Notes: generated by a model not told the origin, from the sequence alone. A stretch of DNA of 6,706 nucleotides from JBBSDV01 sp038240335 (GCA_038240335.1 JBBSDV010000164.1:1-6706); one strand, 5' to 3'; counted from the first letter of the stretch, positions 1 through 6,706 are shown. Numbers and translations: made by a program.

Positions 1-1
1 C

Positions 2-826
2 GAGGGCGTGAGCGATGTCTCCGTCGGACAGAAAGCGGTGGGTAATCCGGGCGCAGGCTGCGGCGCCTGCGCGTACTGCACGAGCGGCCGCGAGCAGCTG
101 TGCCGCAGCGGCAGCGCGATCGGCGGCGGCATGGGGTACACGCGGCCCGGCGCCTACGCCGAATTCGTCACGGTGCCCGAACGCAGCCTCGTCGTACTAC
201 CGGACGACGCGAACATGCAGCACGCGGCGCTCGCCGAGCCGTTCGCCGTCGCGAGGCACGCTCTGATCAAGGGGCACTATCGCCCGGACGAATTGCTCGT
301 CGTCGCGGGGGCCGGTCCGATCGGCCTGCTTACGGTGCTCGCGGCGCGGCAGATGGGTGGCGAGCGGATCATGGTCTCGGAGCCACTCGAGGGGCGGCGC
401 GGGGCGGCGATGCGCGTCGGCGCGAGTCACGTCGTGCAGCCGGCGGAGCTGTTGGAAACGGCGCAGAAACTGTCGGGTGGCGACGGCGCCGAGATTTCGG
501 TCGACGCTTCGGGATTGCCGGCCGGCATCGCCGGTTGCGCCGATGCGACGGCGCGCGGCGGGCGCATTGTCATTGCCGGTGTCGGCGAGCAGCCTTACCC
601 GCTCGACATTCTGCGCACGATCATCAACGAACTGACGTACATCGGCGTCCTCGGCTACTCGCGCGCTGAGTTCGCCGAGAGCGCGATGATGATCGCGCGT
701 GGCGAGGTCGACGTGTCGTCGGTCATCTCGGAGGTCGTGCCGGTCGACGGCACGCCCGACGCCTTCGCGCGCCTCTCCGACGGCCGCAACGACCTCCGCA
801 AGATCCTCGTCTCTCCTGATGCCTGA
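2..826 (+). CDS. Zinc-dependent alcohol/polyol dehydrogenase (MDR superfamily), 5'-truncated by window edge
   Basis: This is the C-terminal part of a medium-chain dehydrogenase that probably oxidises an alcohol or polyol with NAD(P). The frame is open to the left edge, and the first visible residues (EGVSDVSVG) are internal family sequence, so the GTG at 8 is not a true start. Counting that GTG as residue 1, the structural-zinc cysteines are C18, C21, C24 and C32 (GCGACAYC...LC). AEPFAVARHA at 76-85 matches the sorbitol/butanediol dehydrogenase branch. The Rossmann motif GAGPIG is at 101-106, and acidic E125 at the end of the second strand favours NAD over NADP. About 274 residues are visible against a usual 340-350, so the first 60-70, with the catalytic Cys and the GHE zinc ligands, lie outside. 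The stop overlaps the start of the next gene. The family call is firm; the substrate is unknown. Confidence 0.93.
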   Translation, partial: EGVSDVSVGQKAVGNPGAGCGACAYCTSGREQLCRSGSAIGGGMGYTRPGAYAEFVTVPERSLVVLPDDANMQHAALAEPFAVARHALIKGHYRPDELLVVAGAGPIGLLTVLAARQMGGERIMVSEPLEGRRGAAMRVGASHVVQPAELLETAQKLSGGDGAEISVDASGLPAGIAGCADATARGGRIVIAGVGEQPYPLDILRTIINELTYIGVLGYSRAEFAESAMMIARGEVDVSSVISEVVPVDGTPDAFARLSDGRNDLRKILVSPDA

Positions 827-1751
827 GCGAGCGACGCTGAGCGTGCGTCCGATGACCGAGGCCGATCTCTCGGCGGCGGTCTTCGTGCGCCGAGCGGCGC
901 TCGAGTGGCTCGACCGAACGCAAGGCCGCGAGCCGCAGCCGTGGATGCCGGCCTTTCCCGCGACGATGGCGCACATTCTCAAGACCGATCCAGAAGGCTG
1001 CTGGCTGGCGGAGATGGACGGCATCGTCGTCGGCTACGCGCAAGCATTCCAGCGCGGCGACATTTGGTTCCTTGCCCAGCTCTTCGTGCTGCCCGACGTG
1101 CATTCGTTCGGGGCGGGCGATCAGTTGCTCGCCCGGGCCGAGAAGTACGCGCAGGCACGGAAGGCTCGCGTGTTCTCGGTCGTCGCGTCGTCATCGCTGG
1201 TCGCCCAGTCGTTGTATATGCGGCACGGCATGTTCGCGAGCGGCATCGGCTATCGAATGACGGGCCCCGTTGCGCCATTGCTCGCGCTGCCGGACGTCGA
1301 AGGCAATCGGAAGAGGATCGTCGACTGCTCCGGCTGGCAGGATCGCGTCGCCGATCTCGATCGCCGCGTCTTCGGCGCTGAACGCCGACAGGATCACGAG
1401 TTCTATCTGGCGAGCGAGAGCGCTGCCGAGCACGCGTCGTTCGGGTTGAACCGAAACGGCGAGTTCGCCGGTTACGGGTACGCGTACGTGATGCCTGGTA
1501 CAGGTGTCTGGATCGGCCCGATGGCCGCTAGCGAACGCGAAGACCAACCGGCACTACTGCGAATGGCGGCGGAGTGCCTCGATCGATGGGGGCTCGATAG
1601 CGGCGCAATCTGGGTGATGTCGCTGAATGAGACGCTGATGCGGACGTTGCTCGCCGCCGGCTGGCGGGTGCAGGCGTCAAATTACTTCATGACGTCCGCG
1701 CCCTTCGGGCAGTTCGATCGCTACCAGCCCTTCGGCGGCATCTTGTTGTAG
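819..1751 (+). CDS. GNAT-family N-acetyltransferase with two GNAT-like domains
   Basis: This 310-residue protein is a predicted acetyl-CoA-dependent acetyltransferase of unknown substrate, with no signal peptide or membrane segment. The N-terminal half (about 7-150) is a standard GNAT fold: LSVRPMTEADL at the start, CWLAEMDGIVVGYA at 61-74, and the acetyl-CoA loop region around QLFVLPDVHSFGAGDQLL at 87-104. A motif B-like helix with SLYMRHGMFASG follows at 131-142. The C-terminal half (about 165-310) repeats the layout more weakly: NGEFAGYGYAY, WIGPMAA at 231-237, and NETLMRTLLAAGW at 270-282. It lacks an obvious glycine-rich CoA loop, so it may be degenerate or structural. The ATG at 819 is preferred because it puts the domain start at the N-terminus and overlaps the upstream stop by 8 bases (ATGCCTGA). 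No clear Shine-Dalgarno is visible, which fits translational coupling. The frame is open further upstream, but that part is out-of-frame dehydrogenase sequence. Confidence 0.9.
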   Translation: MPERATLSVRPMTEADLSAAVFVRRAALEWLDRTQGREPQPWMPAFPATMAHILKTDPEGCWLAEMDGIVVGYAQAFQRGDIWFLAQLFVLPDVHSFGAGDQLLARAEKYAQARKARVFSVVASSSLVAQSLYMRHGMFASGIGYRMTGPVAPLLALPDVEGNRKRIVDCSGWQDRVADLDRRVFGAERRQDHEFYLASESAAEHASFGLNRNGEFAGYGYAYVMPGTGVWIGPMAASEREDQPALLRMAAECLDRWGLDSGAIWVMSLNETLMRTLLAAGWRVQASNYFMTSAPFGQFDRYQPFGGILL

Positions 1752-1762
1752 GACGCCGGAGG

Positions 1763-1793
1763 TCGGACCGGCTCGTACGACGCGCACGTCCGA
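1763..1793 (+). promoter_or_regulatory. Short dyad in the glcD upstream region, possible operator
   Basis: TCGGAC at 1763-1768 is exactly reverse-complementary to GTCCGA at 1788-1793. Between them lies the perfect 8-base palindrome TCGTACGA at 1773-1780. The structure covers about -57 to -27 relative to the inferred start site, where an operator or activator site would be expected. Glycolate operons are often controlled by GntR/FadR-type regulators such as GlcC, but I do not recognise a specific binding consensus here. Six-base dyads arise readily by chance in GC-rich DNA, so this is tentative. Confidence 0.2.
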
Positions 1794-1807
1794 GCGCGCG
1801 GGCCGCT

Positions 1808-1813
1808 TATACT
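1808..1813 (+). promoter_or_regulatory. Candidate -10 element upstream of glcD
   Basis: TATACT matches the sigma-70-type -10 consensus at five of six positions and stands out as the only AT-rich spot in a very GC-rich 92-base gap. It would put transcription start near 1820 and give a leader of about 24 bases before the glcD ATG. No recognisable -35 hexamer sits 16-18 bases upstream (the 17-base position reads CACGTC), so the promoter would be weak or activator-dependent. The call rests on one hexamer and position only. Confidence 0.4.
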
Positions 1814-1843
1814 GCGTGTGCACCCGCCACTGGAACGAGAACG

Positions 1844-3376
1844 ATGATCGACACGCAGGACGGCGCAATCGACAATCACGCCCTCGCCGCGGCACCCCTC
1901 GAACACGAGCCGGTGCCGCGCGGCGTCGTGACGCGCGCCGTCGTCCGCGAACTCGAGCGCGCGCTTAGCCGTGACCGCGTGATCTCCACACCGGAAGAGC
2001 TCATCGCGTACGAGTACGATGGCACGATCGAACGCGGGAAGCCGCAGGCGGTTGTCTTCCCGGAGAGCACCGACGAGGTCGCGGCGGCGGTGCGGATCGC
2101 ACACCGGCACAACGTGCCGGTGATCCCGCGCGGCGCGGGTACCGGGCTCAGCGGCGGCGCGATCGCGACAGTCGGCGGTGTCGTCGTCGCGCTGACCAGA
2201 ATGAAGCGCATACTCGAGGTCGACGTGGCGAACCAGATCGCCGTCGTCGAGCCCGGCGTCGTCAACCTGGATTTGAGCCGCGCCGTTGCCAAGCACGGCC
2301 TGTACTACGCGCCCGATCCATCGAGCCAGCGGGCCTGCACGATCGGCGGGAACGTGGCGGAGAATGCGGGCGGGCCGCACTGCCTCGCGTACGGCGCGAC
2401 AACGAACCACGTGCTGGGCGCGGAAATTGTGCTTGCTGACGGCGAGATCGCCACGATCGGCGGCAAGACGCGCGACGTTCCGGGCTACGACCTCATCGGC
2501 GCGTTCGTTGGCTCCGAGGGCACGCTCGCGATCGCTACGAAGATCACGGTGCGGCTTCTGCGGCTGCCCGAGTCAACGCGGACGCTGCTCGCGATCTTCG
2601 ACACGATCGACGACGCGAGCAGCGCCGTGACGTCGATCATGGGCGAAGGCATGCTGCCGTCGGCACTCGAGATGATGGATCGGAACATCATCGCGGCCGT
2701 CGAACCGGTGCTGCACGCGGGCTTCCCGCTCGACGCCGAAGCGGTACTGCTGATCGAGCTCGATGGTCTCGAAGAGACGACGACGGAAGACGCCGCTGCG
2801 GCCGATGCGATCTGCACTCGCCACAACGCGCGGGAAGTGCGGCATGCCGTCGAACAGGCCGACCGCGACCGTCTGTGGGCCGCGCGCAAGACGTCGATCG
2901 GCGCGCTCGGCCGCCTCTACCCGAACTACTACGTGTTGGACGGCGTCGTCCCGCGAACGAAGCTCGTCGAGGTGCTGCGCCAGACGTACGCGATCTCCGC
3001 GACGTACGGCCTGGCGGTCGCCAATGTCTTCCATGCAGGCGACGGGAACCTGCACCCGAACCTGCTCTTCGACGAGCGCATCGCGGGCACGAAGGAGCGC
3101 GTGCTCGCCGCGGGCGCCGAGATCATGCGCGCGTGCGTGGACGCCGGCGGCAGCATCACGGGGGAGCATGGCGTCGGGCTCGAGAAGCGCGATTTTATCG
3201 GATGGATCTTCGATGCGGACGATCTGGCGGCAATGTCGCGGCTGAAATCGGCGTTCGGCGCGGGCGAGAACTACAACCCTTGCAAAGCGTTTCCGACACA
3301 CAAGGGGTGCGGCGAGGTGACGCAGATCCGCATCGAGCGCGCGTCTGCGGCGATTGGCGACGAGATCTATGTCTAG
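1844..3376 (+). CDS. glcD: Glycolate oxidase subunit GlcD, FAD-linked catalytic subunit
   Basis: This is the FAD-dependent subunit of glycolate oxidase (glycolate to glyoxylate; relatives also use D-lactate). Its 510 residues compare with about 499 in E. coli GlcD, and similarity is recognisable along the whole length. The PCMH-type FAD-binding domain spans about 66-242: PRGAGTGLSGGA at 95-106, YYAPDPSS at 154-161, IGGNVAENAGG at 167-177, GSEGTL at 223-228. The FAD-oxidase C-terminal domain spans about 245-484: LEMMD at 275-279, NVFHAGDGNLHP at 394-405, GEHGVG at 440-445. H397, H404 and E441 match the metal-ligand positions of the related D-2-hydroxyacid dehydrogenases. The C-terminus is unusual: the segment normally like FDPxGLLNPGK reads FGAGENYNPCK (471-481), with Cys where Gly is usual. 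The ATG at 1844 has only a weak GGA/GAGA Shine-Dalgarno at 1832-1840. The stop overlaps glcE. No signal peptide, so cytoplasmic face of the membrane complex. Confidence 0.97.
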   Translation: MIDTQDGAIDNHALAAAPLEHEPVPRGVVTRAVVRELERALSRDRVISTPEELIAYEYDGTIERGKPQAVVFPESTDEVAAAVRIAHRHNVPVIPRGAGTGLSGGAIATVGGVVVALTRMKRILEVDVANQIAVVEPGVVNLDLSRAVAKHGLYYAPDPSSQRACTIGGNVAENAGGPHCLAYGATTNHVLGAEIVLADGEIATIGGKTRDVPGYDLIGAFVGSEGTLAIATKITVRLLRLPESTRTLLAIFDTIDDASSAVTSIMGEGMLPSALEMMDRNIIAAVEPVLHAGFPLDAEAVLLIELDGLEETTTEDAAAADAICTRHNAREVRHAVEQADRDRLWAARKTSIGALGRLYPNYYVLDGVVPRTKLVEVLRQTYAISATYGLAVANVFHAGDGNLHPNLLFDERIAGTKERVLAAGAEIMRACVDAGGSITGEHGVGLEKRDFIGWIFDADDLAAMSRLKSAFGAGENYNPCKAFPTHKGCGEVTQIRIERASAAIGDEIYV

Positions 3377-4670
3377 CGTGACCGGTGCGACCGCCACGGC
3401 CGAGGTTGTCGATGCGATCAGGCCGTTGGTGCCGGACGAGCAGATCGAAACGCGGACGCTCGACGGGTACGCCGTCGACGGGATCACGCCTTCGCTTGCC
3501 GTCGCCGTGTCGTCAATCCCCGAAACGCAGACCGTACTGCGCGAGGCGAGCCGTGCCGGACGCGGCGTGATCGCGCGTGGCGCCGGAACGCAGATGGAAT
3601 ACGGCAACGTACCCGACTCGTACGACATCGCGCTGTCGCTCGCTCGGATGGATCAGATCGTCGCGTACGAGCCTGCCGATCTGACGATCAGCGTCGAGGC
3701 CGGCATGCCGCTCGCTCGAGTGCAAGCGACGCTTGCCGATCATGGCCAACAGCTGCCGATCGACGTGCCGCGTGCGGACGCGACGATCGGCGGCGTGCTG
3801 GCGATGAACGCGTTCGGCCCGCTACGGCATCGATACGGCACTGCCCGCGATTGGCTGATCGGGCTGCGCGTGGTCCATGCCGATGGGACAACGAGCAAGT
3901 CGGGCGGCCGCGTCGTCAAGAACGTGACCGGGTACGACATGCACAAGCTACACATCGGCGCTGTCGGCACACTCGGCGTCATCGCCGAAGCCACCTTCAA
4001 GCTTGCGCCGCTCCCTCGCGTGTCGCGCACGGTTGCGCTGACGACTACGTCGGCCGGCGGCGCCGCGCGCATCGTGCTCGCGGCGCGAGACGCGGGTCTC
4101 GCACTCGACGCGGCAGAACTGCTTTCGCCGACGGCGGCGCATCTCGTGATCGACCGCTCCTCATGGGCGCTGCTGCTGCAGGTCGCCGGGGGCGAACGCA
4201 CGGTCGATCGCACACTCCATGAGTTGCAGGTGCTCGCGGCGCAGTCTTTGGCGACATTTGTCGACGTCGACGGGATGGCATGGGAGCAATGGAGGGCCGC
4301 GTTCGCACCAGCGTCGCTGGCGCTCCGAACCAGTGTGCCACCGTCCGAAGCCGGTCATGCGATGGCGCTACTCGACCGGCAATTCATCGGCGCGGGCGCG
4401 CGTCTCTCGACCACGGTAGCGGTCGGCGTGATTCGCGCCAATCTCTTGCCGGCGCGTGAGACGCAGTGCGGCTCGTTGCTCGAGCGGGCGACGCAGACCG
4501 CGCAGCGATTCGGCGGCACCGTCGTCGTTGAAGCGGCGCCGCTCGCGTTTAAGCGCGACATCGATGTCTTCGGGCCGACGCGTGCCGACTTCGCGATCAT
4601 GCAGCGACTCAAACAGGAGTTCGATCCCGGGCGCATCCTTGCGCCCGGCCGCTTTGCGGGACGGCTATGA
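3369..4670 (+). CDS. glcE: Glycolate oxidase subunit GlcE, FAD-binding subunit
   Basis: This is the second FAD-binding subunit of glycolate oxidase; in E. coli, GlcD, GlcE and GlcF are all needed for activity. Of its 433 residues, about 38-216 form the FAD-binding 4 (PCMH) domain: RGAGTQMEYGN at 70-80, EPADLTISVEAGMPLA at 101-116, TIGGVLAMNAFGPLRHRYG at 139-157, and the typical GlcE stretch GGRVVKNVTGYD at 179-190 followed by GAVGTLGVIAEATFKLAPLP at 197-216. The C-terminus has the family ending LKQEFDPGRILAPGRF (414-429). It is longer than E. coli GlcE (about 350), mainly through an N-terminal segment completing the FAD-domain start (YAVDGITPSLAV, 34-45). The ATG at 3369 overlaps the glcD stop by 8 bases (ATGTCTAG). 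An in-frame TTG at 3354 is possible but adds only five residues and is less likely. The stop overlaps the glcF start. Translation is probably coupled to both neighbours. Confidence 0.95.
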   Translation: MSSVTGATATAEVVDAIRPLVPDEQIETRTLDGYAVDGITPSLAVAVSSIPETQTVLREASRAGRGVIARGAGTQMEYGNVPDSYDIALSLARMDQIVAYEPADLTISVEAGMPLARVQATLADHGQQLPIDVPRADATIGGVLAMNAFGPLRHRYGTARDWLIGLRVVHADGTTSKSGGRVVKNVTGYDMHKLHIGAVGTLGVIAEATFKLAPLPRVSRTVALTTTSAGGAARIVLAARDAGLALDAAELLSPTAAHLVIDRSSWALLLQVAGGERTVDRTLHELQVLAAQSLATFVDVDGMAWEQWRAAFAPASLALRTSVPPSEAGHAMALLDRQFIGAGARLSTTVAVGVIRANLLPARETQCGSLLERATQTAQRFGGTVVVEAAPLAFKRDIDVFGPTRADFAIMQRLKQEFDPGRILAPGRFAGRL

Positions 4671-6022
4671 TGATGCCCGAACCAGGCTTGCGAGCGCCGG
4701 GTCAGACTGGCCTCCGCGAAGACATCGCGCGCTGCGTTCACTGCGGCTTCTGCCTCCAGGCCTGCCCTACGTACCTGGAGCTCGGCATGGAGACGGACTC
4801 GCCGCGCGGCCGCATTTCCCTCATCGACGCGATGACGTCGGGCCGCGCGGCGCCGACGCCTTCGCTGCTCAAGCACCTCGACGCCTGCCTGCAATGCCGC
4901 GCATGCGAGACCGCCTGCCCGTCCGGCGTGCCGTTCGGGCGGATCATGGAGGAGGCGCGTGCCACCGTCGTCGAGAGCGGCGATCGGCCGCTCGCCTGGT
5001 GGCTCCGCATCGTCGCGATGCGGCAGATGCTGCCGCATCGCCGCCGGCTCGGCGCGGCGATGACGGCGCTCAAGCTCTATGAGCGATCGCCGGTTCGCGG
5101 GCTCGTCCGGCGCTCGGGCGTGTTATCGCGCCTTGGACGGGGACTCGATGCCGCGGAGTTGTCGCTGCCCGAGGTACCCGCGGCGTCCTTCACGCCGCCG
5201 CGGCAGCCCACCGGCCTCACGCGCACGGTGGCGATGCTTACTGGCTGCGTGATGCCGCACATCTACCCGCGCACGCACGAGGCGACAGTGCGCGTCTTCA
5301 ACCGACTCGGCTACCGCGTGCTCTTTCCGGCTGAGCAAACGTGCTGCGGCGCGCTCAGCGTGCATGGCGGCGACCGCGTCTTCGCGCGCGAACTGGCGCG
5401 GCGCAATATCGATGCGTTCCTCGCGAGCGGAGCGGAGGCGATCATCGTCAATTCCGCCGGTTGCGGCTCGGCGATGAAGGAGTACGACGAACTGCTCGCG
5501 CACGACGCCGAGTATCGCGAGCGGGCTCGCGGCTTCGTGTCGATCACGAAGGACGTGCTGGAGTTCGTGGCGGCCCAGCCGATGCCGCCGCTCGGCGCGG
5601 TCACTGCTTCCGTCACCTACCAGGACTCGTGTCATCTCGTGCATGCGCAGAAAGTGACTGCGCCGGCGCGAGCGATCCTGCTCGCGATCCCCGGTCTCGA
5701 GCTGCGGGAGATGGCTGCGCCGGATCGGTGCTGCGGCAGCGCGGGCATCTACAGCTTCGTCCAACGGGATATGTCGGCGCGGTTGCTGGCCAACAAGATG
5801 GATGATATCGAGACGACGGCGGCGGGCGCGATCGCTACGGCGAACCCGGGCTGCATGATGCAGCTTGAAGCCGGCGTCCGGGCGCGCGCGCTCGATGCCC
5901 GCGTCGTGCACGTGATCGAGCTGCTCGACGAGTCGATGCGGGCGGCGGAGACGGCGGCCCACAGACATGCGCCACAGCAAGACCCGCTAGCCGAGGCGGC
6001 CGCGAATCAGCTCCGCAAGTGA
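4667..6022 (+). CDS. glcF: Glycolate oxidase iron-sulfur subunit GlcF
   Basis: This electron-transfer subunit passes electrons from the flavin subunits towards the quinone pool. Two 4Fe-4S motifs lie at the N-terminus: C23, C26, C29, C33 (CVHCGFCLQACP) and C74, C77, C80, C84 (CLQCRACETACP). Two CCG (heterodisulfide-reductase-type) cysteine domains follow: C194, CCG at 226-228 and C266; then C322, CCG at 355-357 and C396. All these cysteines are present, so the protein looks intact. It has 451 residues against about 407 in E. coli; part of the excess is a C-terminal tail of some 25-30 residues after VVHVIELLDE. The end of that tail is antisense to the 3' end of the convergent kinase gene. Three ATG codons occur in a row (4667, 4670, 4673). 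The first gives the classical 4-base ATGA overlap with glcE, while GGGACGG at 4658-4664 is better spaced for the third, so the start is uncertain by two residues. Confidence 0.97.
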   Translation: MMMPEPGLRAPGQTGLREDIARCVHCGFCLQACPTYLELGMETDSPRGRISLIDAMTSGRAAPTPSLLKHLDACLQCRACETACPSGVPFGRIMEEARATVVESGDRPLAWWLRIVAMRQMLPHRRRLGAAMTALKLYERSPVRGLVRRSGVLSRLGRGLDAAELSLPEVPAASFTPPRQPTGLTRTVAMLTGCVMPHIYPRTHEATVRVFNRLGYRVLFPAEQTCCGALSVHGGDRVFARELARRNIDAFLASGAEAIIVNSAGCGSAMKEYDELLAHDAEYRERARGFVSITKDVLEFVAAQPMPPLGAVTASVTYQDSCHLVHAQKVTAPARAILLAIPGLELREMAAPDRCCGSAGIYSFVQRDMSARLLANKMDDIETTAAGAIATANPGCMMQLEAGVRARALDARVVHVIELLDESMRAAETAAHRHAPQQDPLAEAAANQLRK

Positions 6023-6706
6023 CGTCTCCGGCCGCGCCCCGTAGTGACTAATCACCTCAGCGGCCGCGATGGCGCCGATCCGGCCGCACACCGGGAGCGG
6101 CATCTCACGTGTCAGGCCATACATGAAACCTGCGGCATACAGATCGCCGGCGCCGGTCGTATCGACGACATCGGCGGGTTCGGCGGCGACAACGTGGGTG
6201 GCATCGCTCGTCACGATGACGGCGCCCTTCTCGCTCCGCGTTAGGGCCGCGATCGCGCACTTGCCGCGCACGTGGTCGAGCGCCGCGTCGAACGAGCGCG
6301 TTTCGTAGAGCGACGTGATCTCCGTTTCGTTCGCGAGGAGCAAATCGACGTGATGCTCCACGAGGTCGCGGAACTCGGAACGATAGCGGTCGACGCAGAA
6401 CGAGTCGGACAGCGTGAGCGCAACCATGCGGCCGGCATCGTGGGCGAGGCGAGCGGCTTTCACGAACGCCTCCTTCGCGCCCGGAGGATCCCAGAGATAG
6501 CCCTCGAGGTACGTGATCCGCGCGCTTTCGACTAACGCCGCGTCGACGTCATCGGGCCCGAGCGCGGTGCCGGCGCCGAGGTAGGTCTGCATCGTCCGCT
6601 GGGCATCCGGCGTGACGACGATCAGGCAGCGGCCCGTGGGCAGGTCGTCGGACGCCGCCGCCGTCTCGAACGACACACCGGCGGCGCGGATGTCGTGGCG
6701 GAACAC
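5987..6706 (-). CDS. PfkB-family carbohydrate/nucleoside kinase, probably adenosine kinase-like; 5'-truncated by window edge
   Basis: This is the C-terminal 239 or so residues of a ribokinase/PfkB-family kinase that uses ATP to phosphorylate a sugar or nucleoside hydroxyl. The gene runs in from the right edge; the first visible codon is an internal Val, and about 90 residues, including the first PfkB signature and the substrate-binding glycines, are missing. Visible, numbered from the edge: TYLEGYLWDPPGAK at 65-78, TLSDSFCVDRYR at 98-109, LLANETEI at 123-130 (the NxxE magnesium/phosphate motif), TRSEKGAV at 156-163, and PfkB signature 2, DTTGAGDLYAAGF, at 182-194 with the anion hole and catalytic base D188. 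The ending GARPETSLAELI (223-234) and the YLEGYLWDPP and SDSFCVDRYR blocks match, from memory, proteins annotated as adenosine kinase in alphaproteobacteria. Another PfkB substrate cannot be excluded. The gene is convergent with glcF and overlaps its 3' end by 36 bases, so it is a separate transcription unit. Confidence 0.92.
   Translation of the reverse strand: MFRHDIRAAGVSFETAAASDDLPTGRCLIVVTPDAQRTMQTYLGAGTALGPDDVDAALVESARITYLEGYLWDPPGAKEAFVKAARLAHDAGRMVALTLSDSFCVDRYRSEFRDLVEHHVDLLLANETEITSLYETRSFDAALDHVRGKCAIAALTRSEKGAVIVTSDATHVVAAEPADVVDTTGAGDLYAAGFMYGLTREMPLPVCGRIGAIAAAEVISHYGARPETSLAELIRGRLG

Noticed and set aside
8..10. GTG as the start codon of the dehydrogenase
   Set aside because: The frame is open to the window edge, and the residues around it match the interior of the GroES-like domain, so the gene is cut by the window.
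699..818. Upstream extension of the GNAT open frame with an alternative start at 699
   Set aside because: The added 40 residues are Arg/Ser-rich out-of-frame dehydrogenase sequence; the GNAT domain begins naturally just after the ATG at 819.
197..1024. Open frame of about 275 codons on the minus strand across the dehydrogenase/GNAT junction
   Set aside because: It is antisense to two genes with clear family motifs, and its Arg-rich translation looks like a GC-driven artefact.
1755..1772. GCCGG...CCGGC hairpin just after the GNAT stop as an intrinsic terminator
   Set aside because: The stem is only 5 bp with an 8-base loop and no T-run follows, so it cannot be supported as a terminator.
1721..2410. 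Minus-strand open frame of about 229 codons covering the glcD upstream gap
   Set aside because: Most of it is antisense to the conserved FAD domain of GlcD. No motif or plausible start signal supports it, so the gap is better read as a promoter region.
2573..3628. Open frame of about 351 codons on the minus strand across the glcD/glcE junction
   Set aside because: It is antisense to two well-supported genes and has a low-complexity, Arg-rich translation typical of GC-rich shadow frames, with no recognisable domain.
5123..5980. Open frame of about 285 codons on the minus strand inside glcF
   Set aside because: It lies fully antisense to glcF, whose cysteine motifs are all intact. The translation is Arg/His-rich with no family resemblance.
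1..6706. A novel defence, mobile or biosynthetic system
   Set aside because: Every long gene falls in a well-known metabolic family. I saw no transposase, toxin-antitoxin pair, repeat array or unexplained gap above 100 bases.

Overview
The window is GC-rich bacterial chromosome (roughly two thirds GC by eye). It is almost completely coding: five plus-strand genes followed by one convergent minus-strand gene. Codon third positions are strongly G/C, and the high GC leaves long non-genic open frames on the opposite strand. The sequence alone does not fix the phylum. The kinase at the right edge closely resembles, from memory, the adenosine kinase-type PfkB proteins of alphaproteobacteria, and the glc genes are of a type found in many phyla. 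I see no mobile elements, tRNA or rRNA genes, CRISPR arrays or phage genes.

Region 1 (1-1751) holds the C-terminal three quarters of a zinc-dependent medium-chain alcohol/polyol dehydrogenase that enters from the left edge. A two-domain GNAT acetyltransferase follows, with its ATG overlapping the dehydrogenase stop. The overlap suggests co-transcription and translational coupling. The substrates of both enzymes are unknown.

Region 2 (1752-1843) is the only real plus-strand intergenic gap, 92 bases. It has a good -10-like hexamer, no recognisable -35, and a short dyad that could be an operator.

Region 3 (1844-6022) is a complete, tightly overlapping glcD-glcE-glcF operon for the three-subunit glycolate oxidase. 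GlcD is the FAD-linked catalytic subunit, GlcE a second FAD-binding subunit, and GlcF the 4Fe-4S/CCG-domain subunit that passes electrons towards the respiratory chain. Together they oxidise glycolate (and often D-lactate) to glyoxylate (or pyruvate). No glcC regulator, glcB malate synthase, glcG or glcA permease lies inside the window.

Region 4 (5987-6706, minus strand) is a PfkB-family sugar/nucleoside kinase, most likely adenosine kinase-like. It enters from the right edge, and its 3' end overlaps the 3' end of glcF antisense by 36 bases.

I looked for an undescribed system and did not find a convincing one. This reads as ordinary metabolic chromosome. The points worth a second look are small: an unusual GlcD C-terminal motif, the glcF/kinase antisense overlap, the glc upstream dyad, and the uncharacterised dehydrogenase-GNAT pair.
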